A stretch of 64,000 nt of DNA, taken from positions 39,004-103,003 of the forward strand of contig MGUU01000022.1 of assembly GCA_001800135.1 (NCBI GenBank). Direction: 5' to 3'. Source of the DNA: Elusimicrobia bacterium RIFCSPLOWO2_02_FULL_39_32. GTDB lineage: Bacteria > Elusimicrobiota > Elusimicrobia > 2-02-FULL-39-32. The notes beneath the pieces are model-generated. The model was not told the origin of the DNA. It ran no database searches and saw only the letters and a program-made list of their open reading frames with translations. The position numbers and the translations under genes were made by a program. This document shows, piece by piece, positions 17,128 through 25,901 of the stretch (the stretch's first letter is position 1; each line of letters begins with the position of its first letter).

Positions 17128-18473
17128 TGAAGGTTCACCTTATTTCTTCCTAAATCTTTAGCTTTATAAAGAGCGCGATCTGCTGTTTCTATAAGAATAT
17201 TTGAATGATCCATGTCAGGGGTTCTAGAGGATACGCCTCCGGAGATGGTGACATAAATTTTTTCTTTTCCCATTGGAGTGGCCATTACTTTTAAACGAAT
17301 GCGGTCGGCAATTAGATAAGCGTTCTCTTTACTGGTAAAAGGCATTAACACAGCAATTTCTTCTCCTCCATAACGGCTGCAAAAATCCGTGGTTCGAGTT
17401 TGGGTTACGATAATTTCCGCCACATTATGCAGAATTTTATCCCCTACTAAATGTCCCCAAGCGTCATTGACCCTTTTAAAATGATCAATATCAAAAATAA
17501 TTAAAGAAAGATCGGATTTATTGATTTTAGATCTAAAAAATTCTTCTTCTAAACGTTCGTCAAAACGGTAACGAACAAAAAGGCCGGTTAAAGAGTCTCG
17601 CACAGCCAAAGATTCTATCTTCTCATAAAAAAGAGCGTTGGTGGTCACCAGAGAAACAATGTTGGAAATGTCTGAAAAAAATCTTAAATCTTCCTCTTTC
17701 CATCTTTTTAGCTTAGGAGACTCTAAATTTAAAGTTCCCATAATTAAATTTTCTCGTTCTAAAGGAGCTGCAATAAAAGAACCTTTTTTCCCTGAATGAG
17801 AAGAGGTCAGCCGAGGGTCTTGACTCATATCTCCCACTAAAAAAGGAATGCGATGTTTTACAATCCACTCCCCTATCTCATCCCCTTTCGCAGGTGAACT
17901 TGGCAAAGGAAAAAGATTTAAAGAAATTTCTAAATCTGTTTCTCGGCTAAAAAACCTACGAATAGAATCTTTTGTTTGTCTTTTTATTTCTTCTATCTGC
18001 AAATAAGAAGAGAGGTCGTCTGTGAATGAACGCAATTGAGTATACCGGTAAATCTTTTCTTTTAACCCATGACAAAGTTCTTCCAGCTCCTTTCTTTTTT
18101 GTTCCAGGTCTTGAACCCCTATTTCCAAATTTTCAATTTTTTCTTGCACCTTTTGAACTTCTAAATCCTTAGCTTCTATCATTTTCTGGGCTTTCCAAAA
18201 AATATACCAGAGCCAACCCATTTGCAAAAGAAAAATAAACGGGCCCCCTGTGGCAAGACTCCCAATAGAAAATATTAAACCAACGGTCCCCACTAAAGTT
18301 GCAAATATAAACATGCCGGCAGCGGTCATGGGAATAGAAAAATAGGAAAGGAAAAGAATAGGAACTCCAAAAAAAGGGAAATAAAATTGAGGCGTCATTT
18401 CCCCGGTTAACATAAGGTAAGGAATGACTAGAGCAATGACATAAGGAACAGATTGGATAAATACGCTTAACAT
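17124..18473 (-). CDS. Membrane GAF-GGDEF diguanylate cyclase-like protein
   Basis: 449 residues with the same architecture as its downstream neighbour: N-terminal membrane helices (about 1-95), a Glu/Lys-rich coiled coil (about 95-150), a GAF domain (IGEWIVKHRIPFLVGD to GTLNLESPK) and GGDEF (RDSLTGLFVRYRF, FDIDHFKRVNDAWGHLVGD, RYGGEEI). It carries RTTD exactly five residues before GGEEI, an I-site for product inhibition that the neighbour lacks. The two may be tandem duplicates with different feedback behaviour. Confidence 0.88.
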   Translation of the reverse strand: MLSVFIQSVPYVIALVIPYLMLTGEMTPQFYFPFFGVPILFLSYFSIPMTAAGMFIFATLVGTVGLIFSIGSLATGGPFIFLLQMGWLWYIFWKAQKMIEAKDLEVQKVQEKIENLEIGVQDLEQKRKELEELCHGLKEKIYRYTQLRSFTDDLSSYLQIEEIKRQTKDSIRRFFSRETDLEISLNLFPLPSSPAKGDEIGEWIVKHRIPFLVGDMSQDPRLTSSHSGKKGSFIAAPLERENLIMGTLNLESPKLKRWKEEDLRFFSDISNIVSLVTTNALFYEKIESLAVRDSLTGLFVRYRFDERLEEEFFRSKINKSDLSLIIFDIDHFKRVNDAWGHLVGDKILHNVAEIIVTQTRTTDFCSRYGGEEIAVLMPFTSKENAYLIADRIRLKVMATPMGKEKIYVTISGGVSSRTPDMDHSNILIETADRALYKAKDLGRNKVNLQ

Positions 18474-18575
18474 GGGTTTAAAGTTTAACCTGATAATCCA
18501 CTAAAGATCAAAAATAATGCAAGTCAATGTCAAGCCAAAACGACTCTTTTACAAAGATATTTATAAAAAATTCCA

Positions 18576-18605
18576 TTCAAAGGTGTTAAAACTTTATTAT
18601 ATAAT
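18576..18605 (+). promoter_or_regulatory. Candidate promoter of the LON-domain gene
   Basis: TTCAAA, an 18-nt spacer and a perfect TATAAT (18600-18605). Predicted transcription starts near 18612. Confidence 0.5.
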
Positions 18606-18621
18606 ATAAATCAAAAATAAA

Positions 18622-19329
18622 ATGACAAATCTATTATCGCTTTTTCAGGATGAAATTCTTAATTCTTCCATGAAAAATATTCCCATTTTTCCGCTTCCAG
18701 GTCATGTGCTTTTGCCCGGAGAACCTTTGCCTCTTCATATTTTTGAAGAGCGTTATAAACAGCTTGCGGAATTTGCCTTAACTCAAAAGCGTTTAATGGT
18801 GCTGGCAAATTTAAAATCCGATTTAGGAAAAATTGGAGAAGAAAAAAATAAAATTTATGATATTGCCGGATTAGGCCGCATTGTTTTAGATGAACGGATG
18901 GCTGACGGACGATTTAATCTTGTTCTTTTAGGGCTGAAACGCATCCGAATAAAAGAAATTGTGCAAGAAACCCCTTTTCAACAAGCAGAAATTGAAATAC
19001 TCCCAGAAACCTCTCCCTCAATATTCTTTCCTCAAGCTCAAAGTCTTGAAAATGAAATCTATGGGCTTATCTCACAAATGGGAAAATTAAATAATGACCA
19101 TTTGGAAGAAGACTTAAGCAAGATGATTAAAAATTTCTCTTATCAGGATATTTCTTTAGGAGCGCTGACGGATTTGGTCAGCGCCTATCTGCCTCTAGCC
19201 TCTAAAGAAAAACAAATGATACTGGAAGAGACTGATATGGTTAAGAGAGCTGAAAAATTAATCTTTGAGCTTAAATTTAAGATCTATTCTCTTCAAAGAG
19301 GCGGAAGCTCCTCCACACTCCTAAACTAA
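18622..19329 (+). CDS. LON substrate-binding domain protein (no protease)
   Basis: 235 residues, essentially only the N-terminal Lon (PUA-like) domain. IPIFPLPGHVLLPGEPLPLHIFEERYK is the family opening and GLGRIVLDERMADGRFNLVLLGLKRIRI follows. There is no AAA+ or Ser-Lys protease part. The second Met (18670, MKNIPIFPLPG) fits the family start better, but the candidate promoter permits the 18622 ATG and neither has a clear SD. Similar stand-alone LON proteins are common and poorly understood. Confidence 0.85.
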   Translation: MTNLLSLFQDEILNSSMKNIPIFPLPGHVLLPGEPLPLHIFEERYKQLAEFALTQKRLMVLANLKSDLGKIGEEKNKIYDIAGLGRIVLDERMADGRFNLVLLGLKRIRIKEIVQETPFQQAEIEILPETSPSIFFPQAQSLENEIYGLISQMGKLNNDHLEEDLSKMIKNFSYQDISLGALTDLVSAYLPLASKEKQMILEETDMVKRAEKLIFELKFKIYSLQRGGSSSTLLN

Positions 19330-19416
19330 AACTCCTGCGCTAGCTCCCACCCTTAAAATCATTTTTCAGCTGAAGATAATTCAAAAAAGTTAAGAAAAAA
19401 TTCCTTGAAATCTATT

Positions 19417-20169
19417 TTAGCTATTCTTGTAAAAAAGCAATCTTCCATACCCCAAAATTGTCTTTACCACATTCATTTTACTTTTGCCTTTTTTAAGGTC
19501 ATACCGCAAAATCAAAGGAACTTCTTCTACTTTAGCTCCGCATTTTACTAACTCAATCAAGACTTCTGCTGTGGCTACAAAACCTGTATCCTTAAAAAAA
19601 TCCCCTTTGGTTTTTTCTGCCAGCTCTTTTAAAAACTTTGCTCTGATCAATCGAAATCCCGAACTATAATCTCTAACATTTTTTAAAGGAACAAAAATTC
19701 TTAATATAAAACTACAAAAGAAACTTAAAAGTCTGCGCAAAAAGTTTAAACCAATTTCTTTGCCTTGAGGACTATAGCGGGAAGCAATAATAAGATCATA
19801 GCCTTCTTCTATTTTCTTTAACATCCTTAAGGTCAATTCTGGAGAATGACTATTGTCCGCATCCATGGTAAGAATAAGGTCATGGTCATCTTCCTCAACC
19901 AAAGAAAGAGCCTTTTTAAAACCGGTTCTTAATGCCTGGCCTAAACCTAAGTTATGCGGGTGCTGCTCAATGATGATTTGGATTTTTTTAGAAAAATCTT
20001 TGGCTCTTTGAACTGTTTGCTCTTTAGAACCATCATCCACTAAAATAATGGAAAGTTGAATGCCTTTACTTGCTAAATAAGGATTTTCTTTTAACTTTAC
20101 AAACTGTTCCAAAAGAGATGGAATATTTTCAGCTTCGTTATAGGCAGGAAGAACTACAAAAATTTTCAC
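19417..20169 (-). CDS. Family 2 glycosyltransferase, polyprenyl-phosphate type
   Basis: 250 residues of GT-A fold. It has VVLPAYNEAENIPSLL at the N-terminus, ILVDDGSKEQT, the DxD-like motif TMDADNSHSPEL and a DPM1-like RDYSSGFRLIRAKFL. No C-terminal membrane segments are seen, so it resembles soluble dolichol-phosphate mannosyltransferase-like enzymes that load a sugar on a polyprenyl phosphate. The donor sugar cannot be read from sequence. It stands between the LON gene (convergent) and asd (73 nt). Confidence 0.85.
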   Translation of the reverse strand: MKIFVVLPAYNEAENIPSLLEQFVKLKENPYLASKGIQLSIILVDDGSKEQTVQRAKDFSKKIQIIIEQHPHNLGLGQALRTGFKKALSLVEEDDHDLILTMDADNSHSPELTLRMLKKIEEGYDLIIASRYSPQGKEIGLNFLRRLLSFFCSFILRIFVPLKNVRDYSSGFRLIRAKFLKELAEKTKGDFFKDTGFVATAEVLIELVKCGAKVEEVPLILRYDLKKGKSKMNVVKTILGYGRLLFYKNS

Positions 20170-20242
20170 AAGATTTTTTTATACTAAATGAGCAGCAACG
20201 CCCTATTTTTAAACCTAATTAAATAAAGAATAGGGTGCCCGC

Positions 20243-21295
20243 TTAATTTATGAGCTGTTCTGCAATTTGCACCGCGTTCAAAGCCGCGCCTTTACGCAAA
20301 TTATCCCCCACAGCCCAAAGCAAAAGCGCTTTAGGATTTTTAAGATCTTTCCGAATCCTGCCCACTAAAACCTCATCCCTACCGCTCGCCTCTTGAGGCA
20401 TGGGACAGTTTTTTCCATTGAGAGGGGACTGTTCATCTACAACTAAAACACCCGGAAACTTTTCTAATGCTTTGCGCGCTTCTTTTAAAGAAACTTTTTT
20501 CTTGGTTTCAATATAAATGGATTCAGCATGGGCATTAAAAACAGGGACCCGTACTGTTGTGGGAATAACCTGTACTTTATTATCCCCTAAAATTTTCTTG
20601 GTCTCATGAATGACTTTGAGTTCTTCATTGGAATAACCATCCTTCTCAATTTTCCAATTATTCGCCAGCACATTAAAAGAGATCGGAGCAGGAAAAATGC
20701 CGCAATCCTTTACCCTTCCTTGAGCCAAAAATTCTTGAGATTGGGCTCGCAAATCTTCCACTCCCTTTGCCCCAGCTCCAGATACTGCCTGATAAGTAGA
20801 AACAATAATTTTTTTTATCCCAAACTTTTTATGTAGAGGAGCCACAGCCATTAGTAAAACCGCAGTGGTGCAGTTAGGATTAGCAATGATTCCATGATGC
20901 CAAATAAGATCTTTAGCATTAATTTCAGGAATCACTAAAGGGACCATTGGATCCATTCTAAAATCAGAGCCATTATCAATTACAACTGTGCCTTTTTCTG
21001 CAGCTTGCTTGCCAAAAGTAACAGCAGCTCCTTTTTCGCCTTCGGTCCCTGCAAAAAGCGCGATATCCACACCCTGAAAAGATTCTGGTTTTGTCTCAAG
21101 AACTTGATAACTTTTTCCTTCAATTTCTAAAACTCTTTGTGAGCGAGCCAATACCCTCAGCTCTTTATAAGGGAATTTCCTCTCTTCTAAAATACGGACC
21201 ATCTCTTTCCCAACCGCTCCAGCGCCTACCACAGCCACAGTTACTGGAGGACTGAATTTTTTAAACTGTTTATTTTTTGCTGAATTTTTTTTCAC
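20243..21295 (-). CDS. asd: Aspartate-semialdehyde dehydrogenase
   Basis: 350 residues. NADP-binding TVAVVGAGAVGKEMVRIL and the catalytic-Cys motif NPNCTTAVLLMAVAPL are clear. VSTYQAVSGAGAKG and the C-terminal RKDLKNPKALLLWAVGDNLRKGAALNAVQIAE match Asd. It makes L-aspartate 4-semialdehyde for lysine/DAP, threonine and methionine synthesis. A basic extension of about 15 residues precedes the Rossmann fold. Confidence 0.96.
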   Translation of the reverse strand: MKKNSAKNKQFKKFSPPVTVAVVGAGAVGKEMVRILEERKFPYKELRVLARSQRVLEIEGKSYQVLETKPESFQGVDIALFAGTEGEKGAAVTFGKQAAEKGTVVIDNGSDFRMDPMVPLVIPEINAKDLIWHHGIIANPNCTTAVLLMAVAPLHKKFGIKKIIVSTYQAVSGAGAKGVEDLRAQSQEFLAQGRVKDCGIFPAPISFNVLANNWKIEKDGYSNEELKVIHETKKILGDNKVQVIPTTVRVPVFNAHAESIYIETKKKVSLKEARKALEKFPGVLVVDEQSPLNGKNCPMPQEASGRDEVLVGRIRKDLKNPKALLLWAVGDNLRKGAALNAVQIAEQLIN

Positions 21296-21313
21296 TGGCT
21301 GTTCCTCTAAAAA

Positions 21314-21511
21314 TTAAATTTTTATATCTTTGTAATCTACAAACTTTCTCTTTGATTTGTAAGGTCTTAAATAACTTAATTGACGGATCATGGAAATATG
21401 ATCTTCAAAAGAAATTGAAACTCGAAAATTCTTTAGTCTGCGGAAGTCTTCTCTGCGAGCGCAATCCTGCGCATCTTCCAGCATTTCTTTCTTTTCAATC
21501 TCTGTTAACAT
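21314..21511 (-). CDS. Small protein paired with nucleotidyltransferase (putative)
   Basis: 65 residues, charged, mostly helical at first and basic at the end. I do not recognise a family. It starts inside the last codons of the upstream nucleotidyltransferase gene (7-nt overlap), which argues for coupled translation of two partners. A second nucleotidyltransferase/small-protein pair is at 47.5-48.2 kb, with the small gene first. A toxin-antitoxin or regulatory relation is a guess from this arrangement. Confidence 0.55.
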   Translation of the reverse strand: MLTEIEKKEMLEDAQDCARREDFRRLKNFRVSISFEDHISMIRQLSYLRPYKSKRKFVDYKDIKI

Positions 21512-22044
21512 TGGATTTTTTTCAAAAGAGAGAAAAATTCTTCCTCTCTATTAAAAAGTTTAAAATATTCCTGCACTAGTTTCAAATTTAAACTATTTTT
21601 ATTTATAACCATTAGTTCCTCTATGTCAGCCATATCTTTAAGATATCTTAAAGGGTCATTCGCACAAGACTGAACCTTAAGGCCAATAATATCTTCAGAT
21701 TTTAACACCTTTGCTTTAAAAGAAAAAATATTTACAGACTCAGCTCTCTTTAACATTTCTAAACCATATTTTCTGTGAGCAAACAAAAAATCAATCTGAC
21801 CTAGTCCTTTATTCTCAGAATAATAATTAGCCACATTTTGAGTTTTGTGAAGCAAATCAAAACCAGTACGCTTCATAATCTCATCTATCTCGTTAGCTTG
21901 AGCCAATAAAACCATCATATCAATGTCATAAGTGTTTCGTATAACTCCTGAAAAATGTAGCGCTAAACCACCCACAAGAGCAAAATCAATCTTAGCCTTT
22001 TGAAATTCAGGGATCAACAGTTTAAATACTTTTTCAAAATCCAT
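21505..22044 (-). CDS. Nucleotidyltransferase-fold protein
   Basis: 179 residues. FALVGGLALHFSGVIRNTYDIDMMV has the G-G and D-x-D pattern of the minimal nucleotidyltransferase fold, and IDFLFAH could give the third acidic residue. KSEDIIGLKVQSCANDP is like AbiEii or MNT-type proteins of two-gene modules. It overlaps the small downstream gene. Substrate unknown. DNA-binding or RNA-modifying roles are both possible. Confidence 0.7.
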   Translation of the reverse strand: MDFEKVFKLLIPEFQKAKIDFALVGGLALHFSGVIRNTYDIDMMVLLAQANEIDEIMKRTGFDLLHKTQNVANYYSENKGLGQIDFLFAHRKYGLEMLKRAESVNIFSFKAKVLKSEDIIGLKVQSCANDPLRYLKDMADIEELMVINKNSLNLKLVQEYFKLFNREEEFFSLLKKIQC

Positions 22045-22135
22045 TTAAATTCCAGCCTTCAAAAGCAAGATAAAATTTTACTGAAAATCTAGCCATTTTT
22101 TTCTCGGTTCTCATTTTCATAAGTAAATATTCGGT

Positions 22136-23116
22136 TTAAAGCGACTTGGCAATTTCTTTTGCATGATAGGTGATGATTAAATCCGCTCCTGCTCGTTTCA
22201 TGGAGGTCAATATCTCTAAAATAATTTGTTTCTCATCCAGCCAATTATTTTTAGAGGCAGCCTTCACCATGGCATATTCTCCAGAAACATTGTATGCGGC
22301 CACAGGCGCATTAAACTTCTCTTTTATTTTATGCACCACGTCCAAATAGCAAAGCGCGGGTTTTACCATCACCATATCCGCTCCTTCCTCTAAATCTTGC
22401 GCCACTTCCCGCAAAGCTTCATTCCAGTTGGAAAAATCCATCTGATAACTTTTCCTATCGCCAACCTGCGGTTTACCTTCTGCCGCATCCCGAAAAGGGC
22501 CGTAAAAATTAGACGCATACTTAGCAGAATAAGAAAGAATGAGCCGGTCGCTAAAACCATTTTGATCTAAAGCAGAACGAATGGTTTTTACCATGCCGTC
22601 TATCATGCCGGAAGGAGCGATAAGATCAGCTCCTGCGCGAGCTTGTGAAACCGCTATTTTCGCCAATAATTTTAAAGTCGCATCATTATCTAAAATAAAA
22701 GAATCTTTCTTTTTATGAATGACCCCGCAATGACCATGAGAGGTATATTCACAAAGACAGCAATCAGCAATCACGCTTAAGTCTGGAAATTTATCTTTAA
22801 TGGAGCGAATCGAATTTTGAATAATTCCATGAGGAGCGTAAGCTTCTCTGCCAAATTCATCTTTTTTAAAAGGAATGCCAAAAACAAGGATCGCTTTAAT
22901 TCCCAATTGGTGCGCCTCTTTAATTTCAAGCAGCAGCTGATCCAAAGAAAACTGAAACTGTCCTGGCATGGAAGAGATTGGGTTACGAATATTTTTTCCA
23001 GGTCGCACAAATAAAGGAAGAACAAGGTTATTAACAGAAACTTTTGTTTCCTGAATAAGCTTTCTTAAACTCGGGGATTTACGCCATCGTCTTAATCTAA
23101 CAGCTGGATATGGCAA
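22136..23116 (-). CDS. hemB: Porphobilinogen synthase (ALA dehydratase)
   Basis: 326 residues. The zinc-ligand triad is in ADCCLCEYTSHGHCG. The two Schiff-base lysines lie in LSYSAKYAS and MVMVKPALCYLD. FYGPFRDAAEGKPQVGDRKSYQMD is the family signature. It condenses two ALA to porphobilinogen. It closes the folE-resB-ccsB-hemA-hemC run, 13 nt after the SDR gene. Confidence 0.97.
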   Translation of the reverse strand: MPYPAVRLRRWRKSPSLRKLIQETKVSVNNLVLPLFVRPGKNIRNPISSMPGQFQFSLDQLLLEIKEAHQLGIKAILVFGIPFKKDEFGREAYAPHGIIQNSIRSIKDKFPDLSVIADCCLCEYTSHGHCGVIHKKKDSFILDNDATLKLLAKIAVSQARAGADLIAPSGMIDGMVKTIRSALDQNGFSDRLILSYSAKYASNFYGPFRDAAEGKPQVGDRKSYQMDFSNWNEALREVAQDLEEGADMVMVKPALCYLDVVHKIKEKFNAPVAAYNVSGEYAMVKAASKNNWLDEKQIILEILTSMKRAGADLIITYHAKEIAKSL

Positions 23117-23129
23117 AATATTTTCCTCC

Positions 23130-23945
23130 TTATACTGGAAACCTTTTTAATAAGAGTTTGTCCACAAGTTTTGGAGCCCAATAATTCAAATGATAGCCGA
23201 TTTTCCCTGGCCCCCAAATCATAGCCATCCGAGATCGTTTTTCTGATGCCTCCAAAATAAATTGACCCAGCTTTTCTGCTGGCTGCATGGGGATGGGAGG
23301 CAATTTTCGATTTAACCTGCCATAACTTTCTATGCGTTCATGGAACTTTGTTTCTACCCTGCCTGGGAAAATAAGAATCACATCAATTCCAAAACCTTTT
23401 ACTTCAAGTCTTAAGCTCTCAGTCAATCCATTCAAAGCAAATTTAGTTGCGCTGTAACTAGCCACCCCGGGAAGAGCTCTTAACCCAACCCCTGAAGAAA
23501 CATTGATAACTTGTCCGGATCTTTTTTCTTTCATCTCTGGCAGCACTGCTTGAATTAAAGCAATGGGAGCAAAAAAATTCATTTCAAAATTTTTTCTAAA
23601 CTGTTCTAAAGGACAATCCTCTACTAACCCTGTAACTGCATAACCTGCATTGTTGATTAATATATCCACCCCGCCCAACTCTTGCTTAACTTTTTTTATT
23701 ATTTCTGGAATTTCGTTTAATTTATAAAGATCCAATGGATAGACTGAACAGACTCCTCCGCACCTTTCTATCTCTTTAGCCACAGCTTTTAATGCAAGAA
23801 TGTCTCGAGCGCTTAAAGCGATTTTAGCTCCTCTTTTGGCAAAGGCTAAAGCAGTTGCTTTGCCAATACCAGAAGAAGCTCCTGTAATAAAAACTACTTT
23901 ATCTTTGACTTCGAAGCTCTTCAAGAATTTTTTCCCCTCCAGCAT
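23130..23945 (-). CDS. Short-chain dehydrogenase/reductase
   Basis: 271 residues of classical SDR. It has the cofactor motif VFITGASSGIGKATALAF, NNAGYAV, catalytic Ser in NVSSGVGL and YSATKFALNGL. The first base of the cofactor helix and SARD suggest NADP. The ATG at 23945 lies 47 nt inside hemC. A TTG at 23924 after GGAGG is an alternative start (LKSFEVKDKVV). It occupies the position where hemD often sits between hemC and hemB, but shows no HemD likeness. Substrate unknown. Confidence 0.85.
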   Translation of the reverse strand: MLEGKKFLKSFEVKDKVVFITGASSGIGKATALAFAKRGAKIALSARDILALKAVAKEIERCGGVCSVYPLDLYKLNEIPEIIKKVKQELGGVDILINNAGYAVTGLVEDCPLEQFRKNFEMNFFAPIALIQAVLPEMKEKRSGQVINVSSGVGLRALPGVASYSATKFALNGLTESLRLEVKGFGIDVILIFPGRVETKFHERIESYGRLNRKLPPIPMQPAEKLGQFILEASEKRSRMAMIWGPGKIGYHLNYWAPKLVDKLLLKRFPV

Positions 23946-24846
23946 GAAGAAGTTTTTCCGCTAACTTTTTTCCTAAGTTCTCTGCTAAACTTACCGAACC
24001 CTCTATCCGATCTTTGAATAAAACAGTTCCATCTAAAGAAGCGATCATCCCTTCAAGGCTTAAAGATTCTCCTTCAACTCTAGCAATCGCTCCAATGGGC
24101 ACCTGGCAGCCACCCTCTAAAGTTCTTAAAAAAGATCTTTCGCATAAAACTGCGATCCTAGTTTCAACATCATTTAAAAATCCTACTACTTCTTTTGCAT
24201 TTAAGTCATCCTCTCTTATTTCAATGGCTAAAGCGCCTTGACCTGCTGCAGGCAAAAGCTGTGTAAAAGGAATGTCAAATAAATGAATCTCGGAATCCAT
24301 TTGATCTCCCATCAATCTTTTTACCCCTGCCTTAGCCACAACAATTCCATCAAAATCTAGGGTTTTTAATTTATGAATCCGGGTATCTAAATTGCCGCGC
24401 AAATTTTCTACCTTAAAGTCTGGACGCAGATGAAGCAGTTGAGATTTTCTTCTTAAAGAGCTTGTGCCAAGTTTCGCGGCTTTAGGCAAAGAATCTAAAG
24501 TAGTTTTCTGTAAAGTAATCAAACAATCCTCAGCGCTTTCTCTTTTAAGAACTGCTCCTAAACTTAAGTTCTGAGGAAGATCCGTAGTTAAATCTTTTAA
24601 AGAATGAACCGCACAATCAATTTTACCCTGAACTAAAGCTTCTTCCAGTTCCTTAATAAATAGTCCTTTAGCTCCAATTTGTGAAAGCGCGGATTCTTGA
24701 ATTTTATCTCCTAAAGTCTTAATAACCTCTACCTTAAAAATAAATTTAGGGAACTTTTTCTCTAAAGCTTTTACCACCAGCCCTGTTTGAGTCAGAGCGA
24801 GTTTCGACCCACGGGTGCCAACTTTTAGTTGTGCGCCTGGTTGCAT
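23899..24846 (-). CDS. hemC: Porphobilinogen deaminase (hydroxymethylbilane synthase)
   Basis: I start at 24846 (MQPGAQLKVGTRGSKLALTQ), since GAGG lies about 8 nt upstream and the family begins there; the track start lies 66 nt inside hemA. The 315-residue protein has IKTLGDKIQ, HSLKDLTTDLP, GTSSLRRKSQLLHLRPD and the dipyrromethane-carrying Cys in LEGGCQVPIGA. It makes hydroxymethylbilane. It overlaps the hemA end by 22 nt. Confidence 0.96.
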   Translation of the reverse strand: MQPGAQLKVGTRGSKLALTQTGLVVKALEKKFPKFIFKVEVIKTLGDKIQESALSQIGAKGLFIKELEEALVQGKIDCAVHSLKDLTTDLPQNLSLGAVLKRESAEDCLITLQKTTLDSLPKAAKLGTSSLRRKSQLLHLRPDFKVENLRGNLDTRIHKLKTLDFDGIVVAKAGVKRLMGDQMDSEIHLFDIPFTQLLPAAGQGALAIEIREDDLNAKEVVGFLNDVETRIAVLCERSFLRTLEGGCQVPIGAIARVEGESLSLEGMIASLDGTVLFKDRIEGSVSLAENLGKKLAEKLLHAGGEKILEELRSQR

Positions 24847-25901
24847 CCTGGAATCCTCGACGAATTGTGTTTTAAACTTTTTTCCGCGCCCTCTTTTACA
24901 GAAACATACCACTGAAAAAACTCTTTTGCTTTTTCTTTAACAATGATAGAAGCGTTTTCAATTTCTCTGGAACGTTTTTCTATATTCTCTTGAACAATGC
25001 TCTTTAAATCATCAATATTATAAAGATAGACATTGTCCAAATCATGCACTGATGGATCTACATTCCTAGGCACTCCAATATCTATAATAAAAAGAGAACG
25101 GTTTTCTCTTCTTTTCATGAGATCCTGCACCTCTTTTTTGGAAAGCAATGGTTCAGCCAGAGATAAAGAGGTAATCAAAATATCCGCGCTCTCCGCTCTT
25201 TTTAAACCTTCTTCTAAAGAAAGAGGCTGGGCATGCAATTCAAGAGCAAGGGTTTGGGCAGTTTCTAGGGTTCTATTGGCTACAAATAATTTTTTTACTT
25301 TTTTGCTTGCCAAGTAGCGCGCAGCGATCCCAGCCATTTTACCAGCGCCTAAAATGAGAACTGAACTATCTCTTAAATCTCCAAAAATCTTCTCGGCCAA
25401 AGATACAGCTACGCTGCCGCTGGAAAGAAGACCTTGACTAATCCCGGTATGTGTTCTAACTAATTTTCCCACATAAAGCGCTCTTTGAAAAAGCACATTA
25501 AAAAGTTTTCCTGTCCAGCCGCTTTTTTGAAAAAGATGATAAGAATCTTTTACCTGTTTTAAAATCTCATTTTCTCCTAACACTAAAGAATCTAAACCGC
25601 TGGCTACATTAAAAAGATGAATGACCATCTCTTCTTCCTGTTTCAAATAAAAAAATTTTTCAATCTGCTGATTTTGAGAACGATCTATTAAAAATTGTTT
25701 AGCCCATGAATCTAAATTTTCTTCGGCAAAGATATAAATTTCTGTTCTATTGCAGGTGGATAAAATCATAAGCTCTTTAACAGGAATTTTTTCTTTTTGG
25801 CTCTCTATAAATTTTTCCAGGTCCAAAAGCCCAAAAGAAAGCTTCTCCCTTAGTTCAAGAGGAGCTGTGTGATGAGAAAGACCTACAACAACTAACCGCA
25901 T
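24825..25901 (-). CDS. hemA: Glutamyl-tRNA reductase with short C-terminus
   Basis: 358 residues. It starts VVVGLSHHTAPLELREKLSF, has the catalytic Cys in ILSTCNRTEIYIF, GENEILKQVKDSYH and the Rossmann motif LILGAGKMAGIAARYL. It makes glutamate-1-semialdehyde from Glu-tRNA, the entry to C5-route tetrapyrroles. Typical HemA is about 410-450 residues. Here the C-terminal dimerisation domain stops soon after KEFFQWYVSVKEG, so most of it is missing. The stop lies within the hemC start region. Confidence 0.95.
   Translation of the reverse strand: MRLVVVGLSHHTAPLELREKLSFGLLDLEKFIESQKEKIPVKELMILSTCNRTEIYIFAEENLDSWAKQFLIDRSQNQQIEKFFYLKQEEEMVIHLFNVASGLDSLVLGENEILKQVKDSYHLFQKSGWTGKLFNVLFQRALYVGKLVRTHTGISQGLLSSGSVAVSLAEKIFGDLRDSSVLILGAGKMAGIAARYLASKKVKKLFVANRTLETAQTLALELHAQPLSLEEGLKRAESADILITSLSLAEPLLSKKEVQDLMKRRENRSLFIIDIGVPRNVDPSVHDLDNVYLYNIDDLKSIVQENIEKRSREIENASIIVKEKAKEFFQWYVSVKEGAEKSLKHNSSRIPGCNQAHN

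Noticed and set aside
21277-21579. Plus-strand 100-aa ORF
   Set aside because: Antisense to the coupled nucleotidyltransferase/small-protein genes, with no SD and low-complexity composition.
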